Positions 1-7,509 of a stretch of 64,000 nt of DNA are shown piece by piece. Position 1 is the stretch's first letter, and each line of letters opens with the position of its first letter. Made by a program: the position numbers and the translations under genes. The stretch spans positions 62,001 through 126,000 of the forward strand of contig JBCCHB010000019.1 in the NCBI GenBank assembly GCA_039028975.1, in the 5' to 3' direction. The notes under the pieces were generated by a model, which saw only the letters and a program-made list of their open reading frames with translations, searched no databases and had not been told where the DNA came from. Source of the DNA: JAHBNG01 sp039028975. Its GTDB lineage: Bacteria; Chloroflexota; Anaerolineae; Caldilineales; Caldilineaceae.

Positions 1-1
1 C

Positions 2-637
2 CACAAATTTTTTGTGATTCAGGTCTTTGCCCTGTTCAAATCTGTGTTGCTCGAGGCAGGTGAGCAGATGGTCCGAGAGGAACGACTTAAGACGGTTGAG
101 GATATCTGGTTCCTCACCATGCCCGAAGTTCTCAGCGCTTTAGATAACCCAGCGCTGGAACTGCATCAGTTGGTCCCTGAACGACGCATGGAAATGGAGC
201 ACTATCAGCAGCTAACGCCGCCTCGGGTCATGACGAGCGATGGCGAGATCCCCGTCGTCAAACTCGCGGGCACAGATGCACCCGACGGTGCGCTGATTGG
301 TAGCCCCGTCTCTGCAGGCGTGGTGGAAGGCATAGCCAGGGTTGTCTTGGATCCGAGTACCGAAGCTCTAGAGCCGGGTGAAATCCTGGTGGCACCCTTC
401 ACCGATCCTGGCTGGACGCCCCTCTTTGTCAACGCGGGTGGATTGATTACGGAAGTAGGTGGCTTGATGACCCACGGCTCAGTTGTTGCGCGGGAATATG
501 GTATTCCCGCTGTCGTCGGTGTGATTGAGGCCACCAAGGCGATCAAGACAGGTGATCACCTGCGGGTCCATGGCGGCGCTGGCTATGTTGAATTTGTCAA
601 CGGCAAAGATTCCCCAGAGGAGGTTGCTTCCGTATGA
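2..637 (+). CDS. PEP-utilising enzyme, C-terminal part (5' truncated by window)
   Basis: The reading frame is open to the window edge, so this is the tail of a longer protein; the internal GTG at 14 is not a real start. The last ~110 residues form the swivelling PEP-utiliser phosphohistidine domain. The hallmark GG-(L)-MTHGS-VVAREYGIPAVV is visible, with the phospho-acceptor His in MTHGS. The preceding 80 residues (ALFKSVLLEAGEQMV, EDIWFLTMPEV) resemble the region before that domain in phosphoenolpyruvate synthase and rifampicin-phosphotransferase-like proteins. The family transfers phosphate from ATP or PEP through that His; the substrate cannot be told from the tail. It overlaps the next gene by 4 bp (ATGA), so the two are probably translationally coupled. 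Confidence 0.85.
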   Translation, partial: HKFFVIQVFALFKSVLLEAGEQMVREERLKTVEDIWFLTMPEVLSALDNPALELHQLVPERRMEMEHYQQLTPPRVMTSDGEIPVVKLAGTDAPDGALIGSPVSAGVVEGIARVVLDPSTEALEPGEILVAPFTDPGWTPLFVNAGGLITEVGGLMTHGSVVAREYGIPAVVGVIEATKAIKTGDHLRVHGGAGYVEFVNGKDSPEEVASV

Positions 638-1131
638 GAGAGACTGCCATTGCATTCTTCGTCGTTCTGGCCATCCTCATGGGGCTCGCGCTTTGGCAGG
701 GAACGGACGTCTTTGCCCTGGGCTTGCGTACGTCTATCAGCCAGCTGTCTCGCTTTCTACCGATTCTGGTCATAGCTATGCTGGTGGCTGGCTTCACCGA
801 AGTGCTACTCCCCGAAAATCTGGTGGAGAACTGGCTCTCTGACGCGTCTGGCTGGCGTGGGATTGGATTAGCCTGGCTAGCAGGGATCTTGACGCCTGGG
901 GGCAGTATCATCGGCCTGCCTCTTATTGCTACCCTCTATAAAGCCGGTGCAGGCATCAGTGTGCTCATGACCTATGCCACATCGTTTGCTCTGCTCTCGC
1001 TCTTGCGCGTGCCGCTAGAGGTCGGCTTTTACGGCTGGCGGTTGACGGGCGTGCGCGTCGCCGTTTCGCTGGTGCTGCCGCTTATTGCCGGAATGCTGAC
1101 CCAGATGCTGCTGCCAATGCTGGATCGCTAA
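634..1131 (+). CDS. Permease of the DUF318/ArsP-like (YraQ) type, short form
   Basis: This 165-residue membrane protein has four to five hydrophobic segments. The conserved stretch TPGGSIIGLPLIATLYKAGAG followed by TYATSFALLSLLRVPLE matches the core of predicted permeases of the YraQ/DUF318 family, which are usually about 300 residues. It therefore looks like a half-length member that may dimerise. The start ATG overlaps the stop of the upstream PEP-utilising enzyme. Substrate is unknown. A spacer of about 250 bp without a recognisable feature follows. Confidence 0.65.
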   Translation: MRETAIAFFVVLAILMGLALWQGTDVFALGLRTSISQLSRFLPILVIAMLVAGFTEVLLPENLVENWLSDASGWRGIGLAWLAGILTPGGSIIGLPLIATLYKAGAGISVLMTYATSFALLSLLRVPLEVGFYGWRLTGVRVAVSLVLPLIAGMLTQMLLPMLDR

Positions 1132-1387
1132 CAGAATCTGGAAGTCTGCATACTCTTAGACCACAACTTTCCCACGCCATTGAACAGAACCCCTACGGTG
1201 GCAAATCGCTCAGTAAATAGACCCTAACTGCCAACAAAGCGTTGAGCCAGTTCTGAGCACGCGCCGTACACTGAGTATGGTCTTTGTTCCCACATAACAA
1301 CTATCACGCAGTCTTTTGCTGTATCTCTTACGACACATACCGATTGATCTGTATTGTGCAAGATTTTGCGAAAGGCAACTGACTTCC

Positions 1388-2167
1388 ATGAACCCCATCA
1401 TCAGCACTGACATCGTACTGGCTTACGCAGACTGTCCTCGAAAAGCCCACTTGCTTCTCTATAGCAACCAATCAGGAATGCCCCATGAATATGTCCAGAT
1501 TCTTGACGCGCAAAGACGTACAAGTCAGACCCAGTATTTGGCCAAGCTGGCCCAAGATAACCCCGACGTGGTCGCCTTTCAAGCGAACGGTTTGGCAGGT
1601 AAGCATAAGTTTCTGACCGACGCCACCCTCACAGCGGAACAACTGACCGCTGACTGTGGTCTGTTGACCAAGGTGGCGAGCCATTCTGCGTTTGGGCACT
1701 ACAGCTACGAGCCGACCATCTTCATCGGTACCCACACGATCAGCAAGCAGGATAAGCTGGCCCTCTTCTTCACGGCTAAGGTGCTGGAGGCCCTGCAAGC
1801 CAAAGCGCCTGCCGCTGGTCGCATCATAGACGTTAGTGGCAAAGCCCACAAGGTGAAGCTGGCCGATAGCCCCCAACCCCTGATTCCGGTGCTAGAGCCG
1901 CTGCAAGAGTGGATTGCAGAAGAGTCGCCCACGGAACCGCCCGTGATTCTGAATAAGCACTGCCCCCTTTGCCAATTTCGTGTGGACTGTCGAGCCAAAG
2001 CCGAGCAGGAGAACAACCTCAGCCTGTTGGATCGGGTAACGCCCAAGATCATCCGCCAGTATGAGCGCAAGGGCATCTTTACCGTGACCCAGTTGTCCTA
2101 TACCTTTAACGGCTCATTCTCTTCCGACGTTACCTTGGTCTTACGCACCAGCGGAATCTCCCCATAG
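1388..2167 (+). pseudogene. TM0106-type RecB-like nuclease, 3' truncated
   Basis: From the ATG at 1388 the protein begins MNPIISTDIVLAYADCPRKAHLL, the usual opening of TM0106 (RecB-like) nucleases, with the first iron-sulfur-type Cys in ADCPRKA. The cluster HCPLCQFRVDCRAKAEQENNLSLL follows near residue 200, then RKGIFTVTQLSYTF. In intact relatives that phrase continues into a basic KPR stretch and a second half of some 200 residues. Here the similarity stops at about base 2105 and the remaining ~20 codons run antisense through another broken gene. An earlier ATG at 1316 only adds a non-conserved leader. I infer a remnant made by deletion. Confidence 0.75.
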
Positions 2168-2423
2168 GCGATATACGGTCCATTGGGGCGCACGACGATC
2201 TTGCGCTCGGTGCTTGCCTGCGCCGTCTCTTCGGCCACATACTCAAAGCTGGGGCCAACCGTCGTCTTGCCATCGCCCGACGGCAATTGCATTAGCTCCA
2301 CCGCCTTGATTTTGATCTCGACCATGGTGCCAACGGCATTGCCCAACAGCTTGGGCTGGCCATTGAAGCACAGATGGAGCAGTCGCAACATGTTGGTGTA
2401 GGTCTGGTTGAAAGTGAATTGAT
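2098..2423 (-). pseudogene. Ferritin-like/CDGSH protein fragment, both ends lost
   Basis: Read on the minus strand, the frame carries NMLRLLHLCFNGQPKLLG..M..L..GPSFEYV. This resembles the end of the ferritin-like module found in some CDGSH iron-sulfur proteins. It is followed by RKIVVRPNGPYIAYGEIPLVRK, the opening of a CDGSH domain. The frame then stops after SEENEPLKV, just before the part that would carry the Cys-rich cluster ligands. The N-terminal side is lost near 2423, next to the end of the DUF2306 gene. The 3' end abuts and overlaps the truncated nuclease end, so one rearrangement joint probably cut both genes. Confidence 0.6.
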
Positions 2424-2433
2424 AATGATTTCA

Positions 2434-3111
2434 TTAACGTGTACTTAACGCTATAGCTACCCGACGGGACTGCCGTTTGTAAATCACCCACTCCGCAACG
2501 GCCAGGTTGATGAGCCAGGCTGCCCCCATCAGGATTGCACGCGGGAATACACTAGGCATGCCGAATAAGAAATACCACGGCATAATAGTGAGTGTTTGCG
2601 TTCCGGCACCGACACCAAGGGCATAGGCACGCATCATCCACGCACCATGTTGGGCATATTTTCGCTGCCTGATGGCTATTACGCCCAAGATGATGAACAA
2701 GAACATGGCCCATCCAACCACCATGCGAATCCAGTAGAGCAATTCGCCATCGTAGCTGGGCAAGTCATAGAAATGGCTCATCCAAAGCCCCGTTAGTGCC
2801 GCTACCAATCCGCTAGGAATCAAAATCCGTCCCGCACTGCGGTGCCAGCCTCGCCGCCGCCGTCGAAAGCCCGGTGCAAACTGAAATGCACCGAGTATCG
2901 AGTAGATAACGATGCTAATCAGGTGCAGCACAATGGGTATGGGGGAGGCAAAGAAGCGTGCGTTCTCCGGCGTGATTTCGCCCCCCACAGTTAGCTGTGA
3001 GAGGCGAAAAATTCCTCCGGCTGCTGGAATGAAGCTGAGTGCGAGCAGCCCGGTCAGGATGAGCTGGTCTGTAGACAATCTATTTGTCGACGCTGAGATT
3101 TTCTTTAGCAT
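2434..3111 (-). CDS. DUF2306-like multi-pass membrane protein
   Basis: 225 residues with six to seven hydrophobic segments. The layout matches DUF2306-type membrane proteins: HRSAGRILIPSGLVAALTGLWMSHF, then WAMFLFIILGVIAIRQRKYAQHGAWMMRAYALGVGAGTQTLT with the conserved H..WM.R. The function of the family is not established. A GGAGGA ribosome site lies 8 bases before the ATG at 3111. The gene stands alone, with a 20-bp palindrome about 130 bp upstream. Confidence 0.8.
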   Translation of the reverse strand: MLKKISASTNRLSTDQLILTGLLALSFIPAAGGIFRLSQLTVGGEITPENARFFASPIPIVLHLISIVIYSILGAFQFAPGFRRRRRGWHRSAGRILIPSGLVAALTGLWMSHFYDLPSYDGELLYWIRMVVGWAMFLFIILGVIAIRQRKYAQHGAWMMRAYALGVGAGTQTLTIMPWYFLFGMPSVFPRAILMGAAWLINLAVAEWVIYKRQSRRVAIALSTR

Positions 3112-3240
3112 TGTTTTGTCCTCCCTTTGGTGGGATGAAGTCGTGCGGCACTCCCATGTTCTTCGCTCCCGAGTGGTTGTATATCTGTACTACGTTGTTC
3201 TTTGCGTTGACTAAAGTATACAAATGCGGTGGCGAATTGG

Positions 3241-3260
3241 AATCCCCACATGTGGGGATT
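3241..3260. repeat. Perfect 20-bp palindrome
   Basis: AATCCCCACATGTGGGGATT is a perfect palindrome. It is followed by further GGGGACATG and GGGACATGGGGATATG words up to about 3297. It lies 130 bp upstream of the DUF2306 gene and could be an operator or a decayed repeat; nothing decides between them. Confidence 0.5.
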
Positions 3261-3318
3261 TATGTGGGGACATGCTGAGATTGGGACATGGGGATATGCG
3301 AAAAGGATGCTGGGAAAC

Positions 3319-3362
3319 AAAAATCGGCCAGGCCAACCATAAATTACTGGTTATCCTGACCG
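3319..3362 (-). terminator. Rho-independent terminator of the CDGSH gene
   Basis: On the minus strand two 15-base arms (12 of 15 positions complementary) flank an 8-base loop and are followed by ATTTTTG. The hairpin lies 73 bp beyond the stop of the CDGSH gene at 3435, as expected for its terminator. Confidence 0.6.
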
Positions 3363-3434
3363 GGCTATATGGATAAAGGCTTTTGGCGTGAGTGTCTCTA
3401 CTTTGGAACGATATGGGGATCTAATGACCGCACA

Positions 3435-3656
3435 TCACGCCACAAACCCAATCTCGTAATGCACTTCATCGCAAAAGGGCTTATTATTGGGGTGGCCGCA
3501 GCGGCACAAGGTCACGAGGTAGCGAGTTTCAACCACCAACCCGTCGTCCTGCTCAATGGGTATGCTGCCAGAAACCCCAAGGAAGCCAACGACAATGTCT
3601 TCATCGGCGACGGCAATCTCCTGAGGTGGAGTGTACTTACGGTGATGACGGTTCAC
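3435..3656 (-). CDS. Small CDGSH iron-sulfur domain protein, possibly a remnant
   Basis: 73 residues from a GTG, with an in-frame stop just upstream. The C-terminal half reads VSGSIPIEQDDG....R.LVTLCRCGHPNNKPFCDEVHYEIGF, a CDGSH-type 2Fe-2S motif. The ligands CxC, C and H are all kept, but the usual CDG-(S/T)-H is CDEVH and the Ser/Thr after the second Cys is Pro. Family members bind a redox-active 2Fe-2S cluster. In longer proteins this form is the second CDGSH unit, so it may be the tail of the same gene type as the fragment at 2098-2423, moved or duplicated. A terminator follows it. Confidence 0.6.
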   Translation of the reverse strand: MNRHHRKYTPPQEIAVADEDIVVGFLGVSGSIPIEQDDGLVVETRYLVTLCRCGHPNNKPFCDEVHYEIGFVA

Positions 3657-3768
3657 GCCTCAAAAACAGGAACAAAGATCCAATTATATCAACCCATTGT
3701 TGATTGCAACTGACTGATCTCAAAGCCATGGTATCAATGTGAAGTCTTTGTTCCAATCCGGTTTGACA

Positions 3769-4257
3769 TTACTCAGGTAAGTTGTGTAATCGCCGCCCAC
3801 CAAACTGCTGGAGCAGCCCACCGAAAATTCTTTCAAACATACCATCGAGTACGTACATCATGGCGGCTAAGTCATCGTGCTCGAAATAGTGTAGCCAGCG
3901 GAGATGGGTGCCTTCTCCGATCGGGTTGCATGTGACAGCTGCGTAATGATCTCGCAGCCCAAACGGGTTCGGCGCAATCGCCGAATAAGCATAAGTCGAT
4001 GGTGGTTGCCATAGAACAATTCGCTCTTCTATGATCATGTCATTACCAAAATCACAGCGTCGGATCAAGCCTCTTTCGGACCGACCAACCACAGCCTGCT
4101 TTACCTCAGGGACAAAAGTGCTCAGGCACTCGCTATTGGAAATCGCAGCAAAAACAGCATCTGCCGGCGCAGTAAGAATAGCTTGGTAGTCAGCCCTCAA
4201 CGGTGCAGTCTGTAAACTTGGTATTTGGTCTGTTGACATCGTTGCATCAAGCATCAC
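3769..4257 (-). CDS. SRPBCC (polyketide cyclase-like) family protein
   Basis: About 160 residues with the START/SRPBCC helix-grip pattern: ADYQAILTAPADAVFAAISN near residue 25, LIRRCDFGNDMIIEERIVLW in the sheet, HLRWLHYFEHDD, and a long C-terminal helix MMYVLDGMFERIFGGLLQQF. The fold binds hydrophobic ligands and the role is unknown. An AAAGGGAAC ribosome site sits just before a GTG-ATG pair at 4257/4254. It is 370 bp from the membrane/SRPBCC operon to its right and on the same strand. Confidence 0.75.
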   Translation of the reverse strand: MMLDATMSTDQIPSLQTAPLRADYQAILTAPADAVFAAISNSECLSTFVPEVKQAVVGRSERGLIRRCDFGNDMIIEERIVLWQPPSTYAYSAIAPNPFGLRDHYAAVTCNPIGEGTHLRWLHYFEHDDLAAMMYVLDGMFERIFGGLLQQFGGRRLHNLPE

Positions 4258-4631
4258 GAATGTTCCCTTTGTGCCTGGTAAGCCTACGGTATGGCACTGC
4301 CTGACGAATGCGTATAGGTTTGCTCAATCGAGCAAGATTCTGAACCGCTATCTGATTGAAACCGCCCCACTGACAAAGCCACTAAGCAGGTCTACAACAT
4401 GGCGGCGTAGCTGCAGCGACCTGCCAATCTTTCGTGCAGGTGCTTGCAGATCGACAAATGTTGGACTGTAGATCACTTCATCGAACTTTTGTACTACATT
4501 CTCGTTCGCAACATTCCGTGTTCCAATCCCCTGTTGTTGCGCTATCTATGGTTGATGTCCTATTGCTGAGTACATTGTATTTGTCATGTTGCTCTCCTTG
4601 TTGTGTTTATGTTTGCGTTGATGACCTAAGT
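4258..4631. other. Spacer without a recognisable gene
   Basis: 374 bp between the SRPBCC gene and the small membrane protein gene. A minus-strand open stretch of about 65 codons (roughly 4350-4550) has no start and matches nothing I recognise. I see no repeat or promoter worth naming. Confidence 0.4.
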
Positions 4632-5057
4632 CTATTCTGTTTGGGTGGTTAAGTACCAAAGTCCAATCCCAACAGGCAGAAACAAGCCGCCGATCCCGAC
4701 CAGAACCTTTCCGAACGTAGACAACTGGCCGATGGCGGGAATCAAGCCAAGGATGGGAATGTTATATCCGTAGACGGCTAACAGCACAATGTCGATGCCG
4801 GACATGACAATGAAGATGCTAAACATGACCGTGAGAACCTTTACATCTCTTTGAATCAGGCCATAGAACAGAGGAAAAGCAAAGGCAATGTGGCGAACGG
4901 CAAAGAATTGAATAGGGAAGACCGCTCCTTCACCTGCATTCGGGAAGGCTAGCGCCGGGTTGAACAACGCTGCGCCGCCAAAGACAAACAAGTTCGAGAT
5001 GAATAAGAATGTGGTTAGTACAGTTAGCCAGACTGGAAATCTAAGTGAATTTGTCAT
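4632..5057 (-). CDS. Small four-helix membrane protein, unknown
   Basis: 141 residues with four hydrophobic segments. It starts MTNSLRFPVWLTVLTTFLF after an AAGGAT ribosome site 7 bases upstream. The motif FPIQFFAVRHIAFAFPLFYGLIQRD between the first two helices is the most distinctive part. I do not recognise the family. It is the last gene of a minus-strand group (DUF4345-like, SRPBCC, this one), 16 bp after the SRPBCC gene, with the same type of ribosome site, so co-transcription is likely. Confidence 0.7.
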   Translation of the reverse strand: MTNSLRFPVWLTVLTTFLFISNLFVFGGAALFNPALAFPNAGEGAVFPIQFFAVRHIAFAFPLFYGLIQRDVKVLTVMFSIFIVMSGIDIVLLAVYGYNIPILGLIPAIGQLSTFGKVLVGIGGLFLPVGIGLWYLTTQTE

Positions 5058-5073
5058 GATATAATCCTTAAAA

Positions 5074-5637
5074 TTACTGAGCAGCTTGCCCTGACTCTAC
5101 ATATGCTTTCAGCTCTTCCTGGACCAGACCAAAGGTCGAGGCAAACCTGCTACTAAGGATCGGCCCTAGCGCTTTGAAGATACCACTTGCTTGCATCTCA
5201 ACATCAAAGGTCACTTTGGATCGATTCTCGTCGAGGGGAATGACTTGTTGCCTATCCGTCATTTTGGTGATTATTGATGGCAGCCCATCCGCCCGAAAGG
5301 TAAAATCCATCTCTTCTTCCGAGTAATCGATAAAGAATTCACGAAATGTGCCTGCAGGGCTTGCTGTTTCTCGCCCCGCAATGGGCGCATCTGGATCAAT
5401 CGTCCACCCTGAGGGTACCTCGTTGGCATCGGCGACCCGCGACGACTCCACCGTAGAAGACCATTTATCAATCTCTGCGAATTCGTGGGCCAAAGCCGCC
5501 CACACTTCCTCTGCTGGGGCATCGATCTCCGTTTCAATATGAACTGTCGTAGCGTCTGGGCTGATTACATAAAGTATGCCAATCGCGACAACCAATAGAG
5601 CAAGAATTCCTAATAAACTTTTTCCTAGCGTTTTCAT
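5074..5637 (-). CDS. Membrane-anchored SRPBCC protein
   Basis: 187 residues. An N-terminal hydrophobic helix (residues ~5-25, LLGILALLVVAIGILYVI) is followed by a SRPBCC domain beginning TTVHIETEIDAPAEEVWAALA and ending in the long helix GPILSSRFASTFGLVQEELKAYVE. The protein is probably tethered outside the membrane and binds a hydrophobic ligand; the ligand is unknown. AAGGA lies 8 bases before the ATG. The first 20 residues resemble the start of the upstream DUF4345-like gene (both MKTL-K-L-GILAL), which suggests shared ancestry of the leader or a common export signal. Confidence 0.75.
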   Translation of the reverse strand: MKTLGKSLLGILALLVVAIGILYVISPDATTVHIETEIDAPAEEVWAALAHEFAEIDKWSSTVESSRVADANEVPSGWTIDPDAPIAGRETASPAGTFREFFIDYSEEEMDFTFRADGLPSIITKMTDRQQVIPLDENRSKVTFDVEMQASGIFKALGPILSSRFASTFGLVQEELKAYVESGQAAQ

Positions 5638-5714
5638 ACTTTTCTATCCTTATGTTCACTCGACAACTATGGGGGATAAAGCTGCCACGAATTTTATTTT
5701 AAGTAGCAAGCCAC

Positions 5715-6100
5715 TTATGACGCCCTATCCGCCTCCAGCTGGCCTGCTGAGAAAATCAGGAGCGCAACCAGAACAATTTCAACAACGATAGGCACAACTA
5801 AGTTGCCCGCGAAGCCATCTAGGCCAAGACTAACGATACGGCCTATGGCAACAATGCCTAATAAGATCCCAGCCATGCGGATCGGCATTCCTTCACCTTT
5901 TAGCAGGCCGTGGACAATAAACATGGCTAGACCCAGGAGGAGACCGCCATTGACGGAACGAATATTGGCCCATCCGTCCAGGCCATAAGGGTTACGCCAA
6001 GTCGTCCGAGCGTTGCAGCCGGATTAAACATAAAGATCAATCCAAGACCTAAAAATGCCAATGCAAGAATGCCAGGCAAAACTTTGGCTAAAGTTTTCAT
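5715..6100 (-). pseudogene. DUF4345-like membrane protein, frameshifted
   Basis: The ATG at 6098-6100 opens MKTLAKVLPGILALAFLGLGLIFMFNPAATLGRLGV, then the frame is lost. Continuing one frame over gives NPYGLDGWANIRSVNGGLLLGLAMFIVHGLLKGEGMPIRMAGILLG to the stop at 5715. Together they form a continuous four-helix protein of the DUF4345 type. The slip is near 5994-5996, equivalent to one missing base. It may be a sequencing error or true decay. It would be the first gene of the 4632-6100 operon. Confidence 0.65.
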
Positions 6101-6204
6101 GAGGTTCTCCTAGTGACTCCTGTAGCTCCTAAGGAAGCCGTGATTATACTTGTTCATGACGAATGACTTATCACATACGATTTAGATGGCAAGACAAAGC
6201 TTAT

Positions 6205-6290
6205 CCCCATGAAGATGAGGATATCCTCTCTTGTCGAAATTATTGAGAGAAGATTGGACAAGAGCCGGGACGGGACATCTCTGGCGAAAT
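6205..6290 (+). repeat. R4 repeat, copy 1
   Basis: The copy starts with a near-perfect hairpin CCCCAT-GAAG-ATGAGG, then CCTCTCTTGTCGAAATT, AGATTGGACAAG and TCTGGCGAAATATA. The same words in the same order recur at 27364, 33843 and (minus strand) 55058. The copy lies upstream of, and outside, the promoter of the CHRD lipoprotein. Confidence 0.6.
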
Positions 6291-6484
6291 ATACTTGTCA
6301 GCATATGATTTTGTCTATGGTACTTTTGTTGGAAAGCCAACCCATGTTGGCGTTGAAAGTAGTATAACCTGGGGTGAGAGGAACCGTCGTCCCCTAAATT
6401 GGGACAAATGGAGGGGATTGAGGGGTGAAGATTGAGGTGCGCGCAAATCATATGCATTCATAATCGTAAATTTGCATCATGCTA

Positions 6485-6513
6485 TTGACACGTGTGGGCC
6501 TTTATGATATCAT
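6485..6513 (+). promoter_or_regulatory. Sigma-70-type promoter of the CHRD lipoprotein gene
   Basis: A perfect TTGACA at 6485-6490 is followed after 17 bases by TATCAT at 6508-6513. The gene starts 90 bp downstream. This is one of the best-formed promoters in the window. Confidence 0.75.
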
Positions 6514-6515
6514 GC

Positions 6516-6565
6516 GGGTCATAAATGTGACCCATATAGTATTTTAAATGGTCATAAGTGTCAAT
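6516..6565 (+). promoter_or_regulatory. Duplicated operator overlapping the transcription start
   Basis: GGGTCATAAATGTGACCC at 6516-6533 is a perfect 6-6-6 inverted repeat immediately after the -10 box. A second, looser copy, GGTCATAAGTGTCAAT, lies at 6550-6565. Position over the start site suggests repression; the regulator is not in the neighbourhood. Confidence 0.55.
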
Positions 6566-6603
6566 ATGAGCAAATTGCTTGTTATCAAAGAAAGAGGACT
6601 TCC

Positions 6604-7452
6604 ATGATTAGTCTAAGAAAATATGCGCAGAAAAGGCATACTGTTGTTAGTACAGCTGCGGTTGTCACTATCTTATTTGTTTTGAGTGGCTGTCAAATGC
6701 CTGCACCACCTTTTACTGATGATCAAGTGCAGGCAGCTGCGGTTGGCGGGGAAGCTACTGGAGCTGATGTCGAAACGGAGCAAGAAGCAGAATCCGCTGA
6801 AGCGCCAATGAGTCATATGGCTGCCTCAAGTGATGGGCATCGAGCTGAATTGGATATGGAGAGCCCCATCGAACTAGATCCCAGCCGCGGTCAAGAAATA
6901 GGTGCTGTTTTTGAAGCCTTTCTAAGCCCGCATCAGGAAGGCGGTGAGGAAGAAGACACGCCCGCCCTTACGCCGAGTCAGTTCAAGTCGACTGCTCCTT
7001 CTGTCTCGAGAAATGAGCGCCCATCCCACGGACATGGTGTCCTTTCGTTTACAAATGACCTGAGCAGTGCTTATGTACACGTGGCAATTGAAGGGGTAAA
7101 GACGGAAGATATCGTCATGTTCCACATTCATTGCGGCCGTCCGGGTCAGTTGGGGCCGATTATTGTAGACTTTGCGCTTGCTGGTGATTTACAAGAGTAT
7201 TGGGCAGATGACATATTGGCGCTGGAAGTAACCAACGAGGATATCTTGGCGGCCACGGCACATGGAGAAGGGCTTGTTGGAGCCTTTACAGCCGGATGCC
7301 CGATTGTGGCTGGGGTACCACTGGATAAGGTGAAAACAATCTCTGGCATGGAAACGATTGCACGCAAAGGGGAACTTTACTTTAACCTGCATACAAAAGG
7401 TCAGACCTTTTTTGGAGATATTCGCGGGAAATTGCAGTTGGTGGAGCGGTAA
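6604..7452 (+). CDS. CHRD-domain lipoprotein
   Basis: 282 residues with a basic N-terminus, a hydrophobic stretch and the lipobox LSGC (Cys near 30), so it is exported and lipid-anchored. An acidic, disordered linker follows (residues ~35-130). The CHRD domain occupies about 130-282: HGVLSFTNDLSSAYVHVAIEGV, then VMFHIHCGRPGQLGPIIVDF with the characteristic H-H-C-G cluster, and the closing GELYFNLHTKGQTFFGDIRGKLQ. CHRD domains are extracellular beta domains of unclear chemistry. AAAGAGGACTTCC precedes the ATG. Expression is probably controlled through the duplicated operator described above. Confidence 0.85.
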   Translation: MISLRKYAQKRHTVVSTAAVVTILFVLSGCQMPAPPFTDDQVQAAAVGGEATGADVETEQEAESAEAPMSHMAASSDGHRAELDMESPIELDPSRGQEIGAVFEAFLSPHQEGGEEEDTPALTPSQFKSTAPSVSRNERPSHGHGVLSFTNDLSSAYVHVAIEGVKTEDIVMFHIHCGRPGQLGPIIVDFALAGDLQEYWADDILALEVTNEDILAATAHGEGLVGAFTAGCPIVAGVPLDKVKTISGMETIARKGELYFNLHTKGQTFFGDIRGKLQLVER

Positions 7453-7464
7453 AGACAAGCGTAG

Positions 7465-7500
7465 TTGTGGGATTCATCCACAAGAACCTTTTCTTTTCAG
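7465..7500 (+). terminator. Weak terminator after the CHRD gene
   Basis: TTGTGG and CCACAA pair around a 7-base loop and are followed by the T-rich AACCTTTTCTTTTC. It sits between the convergent CHRD gene and the TauD-type gene. The stem is short, so confidence is low. Confidence 0.35.
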
Positions 7501-7509
7501 GATTTGCTC

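Noticed and set aside
3369..3713. Plus-strand 114-codon frame
   Set aside because: Runs antisense through the CDGSH gene, which has clear ligand motifs.
6205..6290. R4 as a riboswitch or 5' leader structure
   Set aside because: At this locus the gene's promoter lies 195 bp downstream of the repeat, and the four downstream genes are functionally unrelated.
6182..6457. Minus-strand 91-codon frame
   Set aside because: Lies across R4 copy 1 in an intergenic region with low-complexity-like composition and no motif.
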